DNA from: Cytophagales bacterium UBA2561
GTDB lineage: Bacteria > Bacteroidota > Bacteroidia > Cytophagales > Thermoflexibacteraceae
Assembly (NCBI GenBank): GCA_002340355.1
Contig: DDLX01000028.1
Span: 62,001 to 126,000, forward strand
Length of the DNA stretch: 64,000 nt
Direction of reading: 5' to 3'
How positions within the stretch are numbered: the first letter of the stretch is position 1; each line of letters starts with the position of its first letter. The translations under genes and the position numbers were made by a program. This document shows positions 51,918 through 61,174 of this stretch, one piece after another. The notes under the pieces were generated by a model that was not told where the DNA came from, made no database searches, and saw only the letters and a list, made by a program, of their open reading frames with translations.

Positions 51918-52250
51918 TATTGAATCACTTCATTTTGAGTAATTCTCTTAATTCTATATCCTAATCTATTTCAGTACAAAAAGCCATATTTTTAAAACCT
52001 TCAAGTATCAAATCTGGAAAAAATTTATTTATCCTCAAAAGCTTTTCAACTGAGTCAAAGAATTATGTTCATTTATACGTTTTGCTTTATATATTTGTGT
52101 TATTCACATAACATTACATATAAACGCTCATAATTTACTATGGCTTTCTATTACAAACAACTTAAAGTGGAGTCTAGAAACCACTTAATTAAAAAAACGG
52201 GGCGTAATTCCGAAAAGCCTTACGAGTAGGAACTATTCAATCAAAAAATT
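51918..52250. other. Intergenic region of ~330 bp with a structured leader
   Basis: I see no gene in this region. Close to its right end AAGTGG (52165-52170) pairs with CCACTT across a 10-base loop, and GTAA/TTAC-type short repeats follow, just before the small gene at 52251. It could be a structured 5' leader, but I recognise no riboswitch class. Confidence 0.35.
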
Positions 52251-52487
52251 ATGAGTATTGCAGGAAAATGGGGTGCATCAGTTATCACTGTAAATGCAAA
52301 CAAGCAAGTTAGTGTAACGATGGGCTCACGTCCAAATGGTGAAGGTACCATTATTTCTCAAAATCCAGATGTCATCCTAGTAAATTTTCCAGATGACCGA
52401 ACCTATATTGGTACATTGATTAATGACAACCAAATCCAGTGGTGTGGTTTGGGTTCGCTTGGAACAAACAATGTCTGGAATCGCTAA
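52251..52487 (+). CDS. Small beta-strand-rich protein of unknown function
   Basis: The 78-residue product has no signal peptide. It is rich in strands with repeated turns: MSIAGKWGASVITVNANKQV, SVTMGSRPNGEGTI, VILVNFPDDRTYIGTL and IQWCGLGSLGTNNVWNR. The G-K-W start, the N-x-P-D-D turn and the W at the end suggest a small barrel or prism, similar to short Bacteroidota/cyanobacterial proteins with N-F-P-D-D motifs. The family has no name I can give with confidence. It starts after a long leader with a hairpin and is followed 21 bp later by the convergent PP2C gene, so it is transcribed alone. Binding of a sugar or another ligand is only a guess. Confidence 0.6.
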   Translation: MSIAGKWGASVITVNANKQVSVTMGSRPNGEGTIISQNPDVILVNFPDDRTYIGTLINDNQIQWCGLGSLGTNNVWNR

Positions 52488-52508
52488 TTATAATAAATTA
52501 GAACAAAA

Positions 52509-53810
52509 TTAAGACAAAAGCTCTACCTCAGTAGGGCTTTTGGTATTTGTAACCTTACCAAAATCTCCAACTTGACAAGATAATAGCGTAATATCGTCAA
52601 TATAGGCATTTTTCCCCTTAAAGTGATGTAATGTTTCAATAAGCTTTTGGTGTAATGTTTCTTGATCTTCTCTAATATTTACTTGAACAAAAGAACGTAA
52701 TTGTTCTTCTCCGAATTCTTCACCTGTTTCATCATAAGTTTCGATAAAGCCATCTGTAAAACAGAACAAGAAAAAATCCTGAATTTCAATGGTTTTAGAA
52801 TCTAAAAAAGGTAATTTAGGAAAAGCACCAAGCATCACAGTTCCGTCATTTAACTCTTCTATTTTACCATCAGGGTGATATAAAAATGGCGGGTTATGTC
52901 CTGCATTAACATATGTAAGTTTTTGAGTACTAAAATCATATTCTGCCAAAAATGCCGTAATGAAGTTTGCACCGCCTGAATTTTCGAGAATTAATTGGTT
53001 TAGATTTTGGATAATTTTTTTCAAAGGGGTTCCGTGCCGTACAGATACCCGTAACCCTGCCTGAAAATTAGACATCAAAATCGCAGCAGGAACTCCTTTT
53101 CCTGATACATCCGCAATACAAATCATAAAACGATCATCAGTGATTGGGATATAATCATAGTAATCTCCCCCGACTGAGTGATGTGGTTGATAACTTGCAT
53201 TTACCTTAAGTCTCTCATTATAAGGCAATTGCTTTGGAAAAAGTAAGGTTTGTACTTGTTTAGCAATTTCGAGTTGTTTTCGAAGGTCTTCTTGCTTTTG
53301 GGCTTTTCGCGCAAACTTCTTATTTTCAATAGCTACAATAATGATATTGGTAAGTGTCTCAAAAAAATCAATATCAAACAAAATTTCATCGGTCAAACTT
53401 GGTGATTTTCCTAAAAAAACAACTGCTAATAATTGATTTTTATGCCGAATCGGGAGAATGAAATCAAACTCATTAAAATAGGTCGTTTGCGTCAAATCAG
53501 TACGCTTAGATAGCTCCTCAAGATGAGGAAAATAATCAGCCATTTTAAGCTTTTCATACTGATTTTTTGTTCCAAATACAGCCTTGCATTCTGTAGTTTC
53601 ATTTAGGACGAACAATGCCATTTTACTAAGGCTTTGGTAGGAGTGCATTGTAAAACGGTAAATCCTATATAGATGATTTTCAGATGCATTCGAGTTAATG
53701 GCTTTGATAGTCTCGGATAAAGAGGATAATTCAAGTTCTTTGAGCTGTAACTGAATGCGGACTTCCATATTGAGATTTAAAGTTGAATTTGGGGAATAAT
53801 TTTTCAGCAT
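52509..53810 (-). CDS. SpoIIE/RsbU-type PP2C phosphatase with GAF domain
   Basis: The frame starts at an ATG at 53810 (433 residues); an ATG at 53768 (MEVRIQLQLKELELSS) is an equally likely start and looks more like homologues. A GAF-like sensor covers about 20-160, a linker helix includes EIAKQVQTLLFPKQLP, and the C-terminal PP2C domain (about 200-420) has the metal motifs VGGDYYDYIP, CIADVSGKGVPAA, TYVNAGHNPP and FTDGFIE. RsbU-like enzymes dephosphorylate STAS anti-sigma antagonists, so the two STAS-like proteins at 407 and 841 are possible but distant substrates; this is inference. It is convergent with the small gene at 52251. Confidence 0.88.
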   Translation of the reverse strand: MLKNYSPNSTLNLNMEVRIQLQLKELELSSLSETIKAINSNASENHLYRIYRFTMHSYQSLSKMALFVLNETTECKAVFGTKNQYEKLKMADYFPHLEELSKRTDLTQTTYFNEFDFILPIRHKNQLLAVVFLGKSPSLTDEILFDIDFFETLTNIIIVAIENKKFARKAQKQEDLRKQLEIAKQVQTLLFPKQLPYNERLKVNASYQPHHSVGGDYYDYIPITDDRFMICIADVSGKGVPAAILMSNFQAGLRVSVRHGTPLKKIIQNLNQLILENSGGANFITAFLAEYDFSTQKLTYVNAGHNPPFLYHPDGKIEELNDGTVMLGAFPKLPFLDSKTIEIQDFFLFCFTDGFIETYDETGEEFGEEQLRSFVQVNIREDQETLHQKLIETLHHFKGKNAYIDDITLLSCQVGDFGKVTNTKSPTEVELLS

Positions 53811-54170
53811 TTTATTTCTTCAGCAAACAAGGTAGTTTTTTTGTATGGAATTTGCAAATCATGTCGAAATGTGATTGCGGGATTTAATTTTAAACCCGTT
53901 AGATTTTTTAAAGCCTATGGTCTTATTTGATAAAATTATTCGTGCTGTCTGGTTTAGGACTAAATTCCTGAAACCTATTATCAAAGAATACTTTTTGATT
54001 ATTATTAATTCATTTACTCATGTGATTTACCCAAAATGACTATGAGTAATTTAGAAAGTTTTTGTCTTCATCTTTTCCAAATTTTTTGCTATAAACTGTC
54101 TTATTTCTCCAAAAAATATCCCATTTTTACAATTTGGCAAATTAAAATTCCACAATTTTTAAAGTATAGA
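53811..54170. other. Intergenic region before the nucleoside transporter
   Basis: The stretch holds no gene. A frame open from an ATG at 54036 runs into the transporter, but its first 45 residues are not family-like and look like leader. A weak hairpin with CGGG/CCCG arms lies at 53878-53898. The promoter cannot be placed with confidence. Confidence 0.35.
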
Positions 54171-55469
54171 ATGGATTATCTTAGAGGACTTCTTGGGCTT
54201 CTTTTTTTGTTAGGCATTGCCGTTGTGTTTTCATCAAACCGTCAAAAAATTGACTGGCGATTAGTTGGAAGTGGTTTAATATTACAACTTGTTTTAGCGA
54301 TTATAATGACCCAAACAGCTATGGCAACTGAAATTTTTGCTACGGTAAGTGGCGGATTTATTCGGTTTTTGGAGTTCTCAAGAGATGGGGCAATTTTTAT
54401 TTTTAGTGGACTTGCCAAGAATAGTTTTGCAGACGAACAAGCAGGACATCAACTTGGTGTCATTTTTGCTTTTCAAGTGCTTCCTGTTATTATTTTCGTA
54501 TCAGCAGTTTCTTCAGGATTGTATTATTTGGGGATTTTACAAAAAATAGTTTTTGGAATTGCTTGGGTCATGTCTCGTACAATGCGACTTTCGGGTGCGG
54601 AAAGTATGTCCACGGCTGGTAACATATTCTTAGGACAAACCGAAGCTCCTCTTTTGGTACGTCCATTTATTGCCAATATGAGCCGCTCCGAAATTATGTG
54701 CTTAATGACTGGGGGAATGGCAACGATCGCAGGGAGTGTTTTGGGTGCTTATGTCTCTTTCTTGGGTGGTGATGATGCTGTTTCTCAACAACATTTTGCT
54801 GTTCATCTGCTTCGAGCTTCAATATTGAATGCCCCTGCTGCCATCATTTTATCTAAAATTCTAGTCCCTGAAACTGAAAAAATTGATGCTGAACTTAGGA
54901 TTAATACTGAAAAAAATGCAGTTAATTTGATTGATGCACTCGCTTCAGGAGCCGCTGATGGCTTAAAATTAGCCTTAAATGTTGGAGCAATGCTGATGGC
55001 ATTTGTTGCTATAATTTTCATGTTAAACTTTATTTTGCAAGAATTAATTGGGGCAAGTTTTGGTATTAATAATTGGATAAAAGAAAGTACTAATAATAAC
55101 TTCCAAGGATTATCATTAGAGTATATTTTGGGGCAATTTTTCCGCCCTATTGCTTTCATGATTGGAGTAGACTGGAGTGAAACCTTACAAGTAGGTAGTT
55201 TGTTAGGACAAAAAACAGCAATTAATGAGTTTGTAGCTTACGCCAACTTGGGACAAATCAAAGATTCATTAAGTTCAAAATCAATTATTATTTCAACTTA
55301 TGCCCTATGTGGTTTTTCCAATTTTAGCTCAATTGCCATTCAGATTGGTGGTATCGGAGGAATGGCTCCCAATCAACAAGGAACACTTTCACAGTTAGGG
55401 ATGAAAGCCTTGTTAGGTGCAAGTTTAGCGTGTTTAATGACCGCTACAATTGCAGGAGCTATCTTATAA
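54171..55469 (+). CDS. NupC-type concentrative nucleoside transporter
   Basis: The ATG at 54171 gives MDYLRGLLGLLFLLGIAVVF, the standard N-terminus of CNT proteins; an ATG at 54036 would add 45 residues not found in the family. The 432-residue membrane protein has about ten helices. Family motifs are FVFQVLPVIIF-like FAFQVLPVIIFVSAV, SGAESMSTAGNIFLGQTEAPLLVRPF (broken into its halves SGAESMSTAGNIFL and GQTEAPLLVRPFI), MTGGMATIAGSVLGAYVS and GKTA-like GQKTAINEFVAYANL near the end, then CGFSNFSSIAIQIGG. It takes up nucleosides with sodium or protons. A TetR-like gene follows after 47 bp on the same strand and may be co-transcribed. Confidence 0.9.
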   Translation: MDYLRGLLGLLFLLGIAVVFSSNRQKIDWRLVGSGLILQLVLAIIMTQTAMATEIFATVSGGFIRFLEFSRDGAIFIFSGLAKNSFADEQAGHQLGVIFAFQVLPVIIFVSAVSSGLYYLGILQKIVFGIAWVMSRTMRLSGAESMSTAGNIFLGQTEAPLLVRPFIANMSRSEIMCLMTGGMATIAGSVLGAYVSFLGGDDAVSQQHFAVHLLRASILNAPAAIILSKILVPETEKIDAELRINTEKNAVNLIDALASGAADGLKLALNVGAMLMAFVAIIFMLNFILQELIGASFGINNWIKESTNNNFQGLSLEYILGQFFRPIAFMIGVDWSETLQVGSLLGQKTAINEFVAYANLGQIKDSLSSKSIIISTYALCGFSNFSSIAIQIGGIGGMAPNQQGTLSQLGMKALLGASLACLMTATIAGAIL

Positions 55470-55516
55470 ATTAAATTTATTTTCTGAACCCAGAAAAAAT
55501 TAAAACGATAAAACAA

Positions 55517-56140
55517 ATGAAGACACAGATTATCGAAAAATTCATTGAATATACTGCAGAGCATAAAAAGCGTCCTAAATCCATTGCTCATTTTATGCGA
55601 GATACTTTTGGAGAATCTGAGAATACCTTTCAAAAATACTTCAAGTCATTTGATGATTTGGAACAGGTTATTTGGGAACAACAGCTTGCCATAACCATTG
55701 AACAAATGAAAAGTGAGCCTGTCTATTATGAATATTCGGTTCGAGAAAAACTACTTGCTTTGTATTTTACATTATTTGAAGTCATGAAACCATCCCGAAA
55801 CTTGGCAGTCTATACGTTGTCTGTTTATAATTGGTGGAATAACGACTATGCTGTTCTAAATCGGTTTAAAGTAGTATTTGAACATTTTGCAAATGAGTTA
55901 CTTCATGAAGGCTTACAGACCCAAGAGTTGACCGAACGTACTTTAGTTACTGGGCAATATGATACCATTCTTTGGTGGCAAATGCTTTTTTTGTTGGATT
56001 ATTGGAAAGACGATCAAAGTAAAGACTTTGAAAGTACAGATGCTGCCATTGAAAAATCTGTTAATCTTTTAGTTGATTTATTAGGTGAAAATGTCATAGA
56101 CTCTACCTTTGATTTTATGAAGTTTATTTTTCAAAAATAA
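55517..56140 (+). CDS. TetR-like regulator of the Bacteroidota type
   Basis: The 207-residue protein has an N-terminal helix-turn-helix (KRPKSIAHFMRDTFGESENT, FQKYFKSFDDLEQVIW) and a helical ligand domain with SVREKLLALYFTLFEVMKPS and LLDYWKDDQSKDFESTDAAI. This is the TetR C-terminal-domain group common in Bacteroidota. It ends in a long helix without Cys. It follows the nucleoside transporter gene; control of that gene is possible but not shown, because a TetR repressor usually binds near its own promoter and there is no clear palindrome in the 47-bp gap. Confidence 0.75.
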   Translation: MKTQIIEKFIEYTAEHKKRPKSIAHFMRDTFGESENTFQKYFKSFDDLEQVIWEQQLAITIEQMKSEPVYYEYSVREKLLALYFTLFEVMKPSRNLAVYTLSVYNWWNNDYAVLNRFKVVFEHFANELLHEGLQTQELTERTLVTGQYDTILWWQMLFLLDYWKDDQSKDFESTDAAIEKSVNLLVDLLGENVIDSTFDFMKFIFQK

Positions 56141-56143
56141 ATA

Positions 56144-56175
56144 ACCAATCAGTTATAAAATTATAACCAACTGGT
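56144..56175. terminator. Bidirectional hairpin between the TetR-like and hydrolase genes
   Basis: ACCAATCAGTTATAA (56144-56158) pairs with TTATAACCAACTGGT (56161-56175) apart from three positions, then CCTTTTTTTT follows. It separates two convergent genes. Confidence 0.6.
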
Positions 56176-56190
56176 CCTTTTTTTAGATGA

Positions 56191-56982
56191 TTATGCTTCT
56201 ATTTTATCGGTCGTTTTTGCAAATCGGATACCTTTTTTTCGAGCTTCTTCATAGATAGGATTTCCCAAATGCCCAAGATTCGGAACATCTGACATTGTAT
56301 CTTCTAAAACAATCACTTTTTGAGCCAAATCAGGGGCATAATCCATTAATTGCTTGAGACTTGTAGCCACACAATGCGAACGAGCTTCACCTGCAAGATA
56401 GAGGCGTTCGTATTTATCCAGAGTTTGAATAAGTTCCTGATTCAGTTGTGTTTCTGGATGATTCGCCACAGGAATTTGTGCCATAAAAATTCCAAAATGC
56501 TCAGTCAAATGATACGTTCCTTTACTTACGGTTTGATATGACTTTCCTGCTCGTGTCCAAGCAATTAAAGCTTCCATCAAATGCTCATCCAAAGAAGCTC
56601 CTTTTGAACCAGTTAAACAATGTTCAGGCCAAATAAAATGAGGAAATCGCCCTTGTGTCTCTAAATCAGTTAAGTAAGACATGGCTTCTTGGGGTGAAAA
56701 ACGAGGAGTCCATTTGCCATCAAGAACTTCAGCAAGGGTAATTTGGGTAAAAGGAGGTGGAAAATTTCCTTCTTGGTCTTCCCAAAAAGAGGGATGTGAA
56801 ATATCATTAACAGGATGTGAATCTAGTGTAACACAAATATGGTCAAGAATTTCAGCATTTGTTAAAATAAACTGTTTGAGTCGTTTCATGTCCTCATCAG
56901 CATTGGGAACAAATAATGAACCTTTAGGATTACAAAAGTCGTATTGAGCATCAATAATTAATAAAGCCGTTTGGTATTTCAT
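56191..56982 (-). CDS. Nicotinamidase-like cysteine hydrolase
   Basis: The 263-residue protein belongs to the isochorismatase/nicotinamidase fold. The catalytic Asp is in ALLIIDAQYDFCNPKG, the metal-site block is TLDSHPVNDISHPSFW, the WPEHCLTGSKGA loop is kept, and the nucleophile is the Cys in LAGEARSHCVATS. So the metal ligands and the triad for nicotinamide deamidation are present. It is longer than a usual nicotinamidase (about 210 residues) because of an insertion with DGKWTPRFSPQEAMSYL and neighbouring residues between the metal site and the WPEHC loop. Activity on nicotinamide is likely but a different amide is possible. Confidence 0.78.
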   Translation of the reverse strand: MKYQTALLIIDAQYDFCNPKGSLFVPNADEDMKRLKQFILTNAEILDHICVTLDSHPVNDISHPSFWEDQEGNFPPPFTQITLAEVLDGKWTPRFSPQEAMSYLTDLETQGRFPHFIWPEHCLTGSKGASLDEHLMEALIAWTRAGKSYQTVSKGTYHLTEHFGIFMAQIPVANHPETQLNQELIQTLDKYERLYLAGEARSHCVATSLKQLMDYAPDLAQKVIVLEDTMSDVPNLGHLGNPIYEEARKKGIRFAKTTDKIEA

Positions 56983-57326
56983 ATTTTTAGAGTATTTAGG
57001 AGTATGAACTAAATTTCAAGTCTTTACATCTTAGAACGTATTCTTTGAATCAAGGTTAGTGTAAAAATAACACTTTTTGGATATAAATCAAAAACCTTTC
57101 TTCCTATCTATTATTATACCGTTATAATCTAGCAAAAATTTAACCTCTTAAAAAAGCAAAAAATGAAGCAACAATTCTGACCTTTGTTGCATCTATACGT
57201 TTAAATACATTTAAAAATGATATATTCGAGTCAAAAAATCCAAAGCTTCCCTTCAATTCGGAAAGTTAATATATCAGAATTTCAGAAAAAACAATAGTTT
57301 AGACCACATAAAAACAAGCAATAGTT
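56983..57326. other. Intergenic region of ~340 bp before the DUF5686 gene
   Basis: This is AT-rich with no gene. GCAACAA (57168-57174) pairs with TTGTTGC (57184-57190) as a small hairpin. No TAnnTTTG box is convincing. Confidence 0.35.
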
Positions 57327-59858
57327 ATGTCTATTTTTGCACCCATAAGAGTCCTGATTTTGAGTTTATTGTATCTTGGAATCTGGACTCAAACCTTTGC
57401 TCAAACCACTATTATTCGTGGAAAGGTAACGGATGGAGAAACCGCCGATGCTGTCCCATTCGCCAATGTAATGTTTAAAGGTACAAGTATTGGAGCCGTT
57501 ACCGATTTTGAAGGCTTTTTTGAGCTTTCTACTACCGAAAAACTAGACTCTCTAACTGTATCCTATGTTGGTTATAAGCCCAAAACTAAAATTGTTGAAA
57601 TAGGAAAAACACAGACCATTAATTTTCAATTATTTCCGAATACTGAGTTGTTAGATGAAGTAGTCGTTACGGCAAGCTCTGAGAATCCAGCTTGGGAGAT
57701 TTTGCGAGGAGTTATCAAAAATAAAAAGAAAAATAATGGTTTACAGACCATTTTAGCCTGTGAATATCAGAAATATACGCGTGTCGAATTGGATGTAGAT
57801 AATATCTCAGATAAGTTCCGTAAGAAGAAAATTGTAAGTAAAGTACTCTCAGCCATTGATAGTTCTAAACAAATAAAAGGAGATGATGGAAAACCTGTTT
57901 TACCTGTTTATGTAAGTGAAACTATCTCCGAAGTATATAAACGATCACGACCTGACCGAACTCGTGAAAAAATCCTGAAAAATAAAGCTGAAGGTGTTGG
58001 TTTGGAAGATGATAGCTTTATGGCTCAATTGATTAATATGATTTTTATAGATTATGATTTTTACGATAACTGGATGACTGTAGGTACAAAAGATTTTGTT
58101 TCTCCGATCGCTAATAGCTGGAAAATGTATTATCATTATGAACTAGATGATAATGAATATGAAGTAGATGGCGAGACATGTCATAAAATTACATTCCGTC
58201 CTAAACGCCCACAAGACTTAGCATTTACGGGAACCATGTGGATTGCTGATTCCACTTTTGCCCTAAAACGTATTGATGCGAAAATGAATAAATCAGCAAA
58301 TTTGAATTTTATTGAAGGTGTTCGGATTCAACAAGAAGCTGCCAAGACCCAAGATGGTTATCTGCCTGCCAAAACTCGAATTCTGGTAGATATTGGGGAA
58401 GTGCGAGACGATTGGGCAGGTATGTTGGCAAAAATGTATATTTCTAATAAAAATATCCGTCTAGCCCAACCTAAGGATAGTGAGTTTTATGAAGAAGCAA
58501 TCGAAGTAGCACAGGATGCCTTTATGGATGTTGATAAATTTATGGCAGAGAATCGACATGATTCCTTATCCAAGTCTGATTTACAAGCCTACGAAATGAT
58601 TGAAGCAGTTAAGCAAGTCCCTGTCATCAAAAACACACTCAAAGCCGTAGATGTTATTTTTGGATATCATGATATTGGTAAAATCGGAATTGGACCTTAT
58701 TTGAGTGCTTACTCTAATAATAATATAGAAGGTCATCGGTTTCGTTTAGGTTTTCGTACGAATACCAAATTCAGCCGAAAGTTCGTCTTCAAAGGACGCT
58801 TAGCTTATGGACTTCGGGATGAAATTTTGAAATATAAACTTGGTGTAAAGTACATTGTACATCGTCAGCCTTGGACAATTATGGGGGCTTCTCATGAATA
58901 CGATATCAAACAGGTAGCATTATTTAGTGATGCTCTTCTGAATAGTTCGAGCCAAGATATTCAAAATAATGAATTATTTACTGCCTTCACACTTTGGGGA
59001 AATTTAGATAAACGCCGTCCCTTCATGCTTCGTGAAAATCAGTTCTTTTTTCAAACCGACATTATTCGTAAAGTTACTCAAAAAGTACTATTCCGAAATC
59101 GAGAAATGTATCCACTTTTTGCTTTTGAATATTTAGAAGATGGTACAGATAAACGGCATTCTAATATTTTTACTTCAGAATTAGAATTTGAAACGCGCTG
59201 GGCTCCAGGAGAACGAATGTTAGAGGATGGCAATAATAGGCTAAGTCTAGGTTATGGAGATAAGCCTGTGTTTATTTTCCGTTATACACTCGGACTCAAA
59301 GATGTTTTTGGAAGTGACTTAGATTATCAGAAGTTTGTCTTCAAGATGTTACACAATGTCAATATGGGAGCATTAGGACGTAGTTTTTATACCTTAACCG
59401 CTTCTTATACTCCTGATAATCTACCATATCCATTACTCGAACCACATTTGGGTAACCGAACACCTATTTATAATCCACTGGGCTTTAATGCGATGGATTA
59501 TTTTGAATTTGTCAGTGACCAATATGTTAATTTACACATTTCGCATCATTTTGAAGGCATGATTGCAAATCGTATTCCACTTTTTCGGCGTTTGAAATGG
59601 CGTTTCCTAGCCGTTGCTAATGTTTTATATGGAGATGTTCGTTCTGAAAATCAAGCTATAATTCCTGAAACAGATCTATCAGGGAATCCAATTTTGGGAT
59701 TTAATGGTTTGGGAGATACTCCATATGCTGAAGTAGGTTACGGTATAGAAAATATTTTGAAGTTCTTACGAATTACAGCCGTTCACCGTCTAACCTACTT
59801 AGATAATCCAAGAGCGCAAAAATTTAGTTTAAAATTCTCAGCACAATTCAAGTTATAG
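57327..59858 (+). CDS. DUF5686 outer-membrane protein with carboxypeptidase-regulatory-like domain
   Basis: The 843-residue precursor has a signal peptide (MSIFAPIRVLILSLLYLG to TFAQ). Residues ~28-112 form a carboxypeptidase-regulatory-like beta-sandwich (IRGKVTDGETADAVPFANVM, GTSIGAVTDFEGFFELS), as at the N-terminus of SusC-type proteins. The rest (about 115-843) is DUF5686: EYQKYTRVELDVDNIS, then FRPKRPQDLAFTGTMWIADS, and ends in many beta strands with a final strand KFSLKFSAQFKL, typical of an outer-membrane barrel. The family is restricted to Bacteroidota and its function is not established. It is bounded by a long leader and a terminator at 59888-59925. Confidence 0.85.
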   Translation: MSIFAPIRVLILSLLYLGIWTQTFAQTTIIRGKVTDGETADAVPFANVMFKGTSIGAVTDFEGFFELSTTEKLDSLTVSYVGYKPKTKIVEIGKTQTINFQLFPNTELLDEVVVTASSENPAWEILRGVIKNKKKNNGLQTILACEYQKYTRVELDVDNISDKFRKKKIVSKVLSAIDSSKQIKGDDGKPVLPVYVSETISEVYKRSRPDRTREKILKNKAEGVGLEDDSFMAQLINMIFIDYDFYDNWMTVGTKDFVSPIANSWKMYYHYELDDNEYEVDGETCHKITFRPKRPQDLAFTGTMWIADSTFALKRIDAKMNKSANLNFIEGVRIQQEAAKTQDGYLPAKTRILVDIGEVRDDWAGMLAKMYISNKNIRLAQPKDSEFYEEAIEVAQDAFMDVDKFMAENRHDSLSKSDLQAYEMIEAVKQVPVIKNTLKAVDVIFGYHDIGKIGIGPYLSAYSNNNIEGHRFRLGFRTNTKFSRKFVFKGRLAYGLRDEILKYKLGVKYIVHRQPWTIMGASHEYDIKQVALFSDALLNSSSQDIQNNELFTAFTLWGNLDKRRPFMLRENQFFFQTDIIRKVTQKVLFRNREMYPLFAFEYLEDGTDKRHSNIFTSELEFETRWAPGERMLEDGNNRLSLGYGDKPVFIFRYTLGLKDVFGSDLDYQKFVFKMLHNVNMGALGRSFYTLTASYTPDNLPYPLLEPHLGNRTPIYNPLGFNAMDYFEFVSDQYVNLHISHHFEGMIANRIPLFRRLKWRFLAVANVLYGDVRSENQAIIPETDLSGNPILGFNGLGDTPYAEVGYGIENILKFLRITAVHRLTYLDNPRAQKFSLKFSAQFKL

Positions 59859-59887
59859 AAAATACCCCATAATAATATCTATAAAAC

Positions 59888-59925
59888 AAAACCTCCCAAG
59901 CATTTGAAACAGTTTAGGAGGTTTT
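59888..59925. terminator. Hairpin terminator between the DUF5686 gene and bamD
   Basis: AAAACCTCC (59888-59896) pairs with GGAGGTTTT (59917-59925), a 9-bp stem followed by ATTTTATAATTT. It serves both convergent genes. Confidence 0.7.
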
Positions 59926-59966
59926 ATTTTATAATTTGATTATTCTATCAAAATCTATCATATCCT

Positions 59967-60797
59967 TTATTTTCCTCTCTCCTCCTCCATTTCATTTATC
60001 GTTTTTTGTAATTTTCGAAGCCCTTTTTGTGTATTTTCAAAATAGATTTGAGCCTCTTTAAGGTATTTACTATCAGGAAATCTTTCTAACATTTTCTCAT
60101 AATGGACAAAAACATCTTCATAACGTTCTTTCTGAAATGAATAATAACTTTTATCAGCATATTCAAAGCTTGCCTGTACTTTCAGAAAAGCAACTTCCTC
60201 TTGTAAATAGGAATCAGGATAATCTTTTTGAAAATTATCAAAGGCAATCACTGCCGATTGATACATGGCTAAATCATAATATAACTTAGCTACATCAAAG
60301 GCTTTTTGTTCCAATTTAATCTGCATTTCGGCAATCAAAATATCCGCTTTTTTGACATATTCATTAGTTGGATAACGATTGATAAAATCTTGTAAGGCAT
60401 TGATTGCTTTATGTGTATTGGTTTGGTCAAGATTAGAAGTCGGTGAATCGAGGTACAAGGAATAAGCATAATAATATAATGCTTCCACTGCTCTTGAACT
60501 TCGGCGATAAGTATCATGAAATTGCTTAAAATAATATGCACTCATGATATATTGTCCTTGTTGAAAATAACAATCTGCATGATAATAATTAGCTTGTTCA
60601 GCTTCTTTTTTACCGCGTATAATTGGAAGAATATCTTCAAGCAAAATTCCTGCTCGATAATAGTCTTCATTTTCATAGTATCGCACTGCGGCTGTATAAC
60701 GATTCCGCCAATTGGGATCTTTCATTACACGACTGAAATTATTACAACTGCTAAATACTATTATTCCTAATAAAAATACAATAAGATGCTTCTTCAT
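59967..60797 (-). CDS. bamD: Outer-membrane assembly lipoprotein BamD
   Basis: The ATG at 60797 (MKKHLIVFLLGIIVFSSCNN) gives a clear lipobox FSSC at residue 18; the earlier ATG at 60842 adds 15 residues that would mask the signal. The 276-residue lipoprotein is built of TPR-like repeats: YTAAVRYYENEDYYRAGILL, ANYYHADCYFQQGQYIMSAY, AINALQDFINRYPTNEYVKK and KMLERFPDSKYLKEA. The order matches BamD/YfiO, which with BamA folds outer-membrane barrels. No other bam gene is near, as usual. The C-terminus is the long helical Bacteroidota form. Confidence 0.9.
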   Translation of the reverse strand: MKKHLIVFLLGIIVFSSCNNFSRVMKDPNWRNRYTAAVRYYENEDYYRAGILLEDILPIIRGKKEAEQANYYHADCYFQQGQYIMSAYYFKQFHDTYRRSSRAVEALYYYAYSLYLDSPTSNLDQTNTHKAINALQDFINRYPTNEYVKKADILIAEMQIKLEQKAFDVAKLYYDLAMYQSAVIAFDNFQKDYPDSYLQEEVAFLKVQASFEYADKSYYSFQKERYEDVFVHYEKMLERFPDSKYLKEAQIYFENTQKGLRKLQKTINEMEEERGK

Positions 60798-61174
60798 ATT
60801 TCGAAAACAATGTGATAATTTATAAATACTATGTATAATCACTCTTAATTTATCTCCCTGTATTACAAAGTTATAGAGCTATTTAAAAATATGAGTCTTC
60901 TCCAACGAATCTCATCCATAAAAAGCGATTTGTGTTAAGTATATCTTATTTCCTATCCTAACTAAAATTTTATTGATTTACAAATTACTGATTATCATTT
61001 AGATTAAATCAAATTTAATTTTCCCGTGGCGGTGGGTTTACCGCTACGGGAAAATGGCATTTTAGCTTAATAAACAAAGATTATTAAATAATTTCAATAC
61101 TAAATATATTTTATAAATCATTTTTAGTAGGGTAGAGTACTTATTTCCTTATACCTATCTTAATGATAGATAAA
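60798..61174. other. Intergenic region of ~380 bp holding a repeat element
   Basis: There is no gene between mltG and bamD. The central part (60950-61135) holds a hairpin and inverted ends described in the next entry. Confidence 0.5.
60950..61135. repeat. MITE-like intergenic element with a GC-rich hairpin
   Basis: The left end CTATCCTAACTAAAATTTTA and the right end (read in reverse) CTACCCTACTAAAA are imperfect inverted repeats about 150 bp apart. Between them TTTTCCCGTGGCGGT pairs with ACCGCTACGGGAAAA (a 15-bp stem with one G-U, loop GGGTTT), much richer in GC than the surroundings. A fragment of the left part recurs at 32449-32500. This is the form of a small non-autonomous element, but no target duplication is clear. 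Confidence 0.5.
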
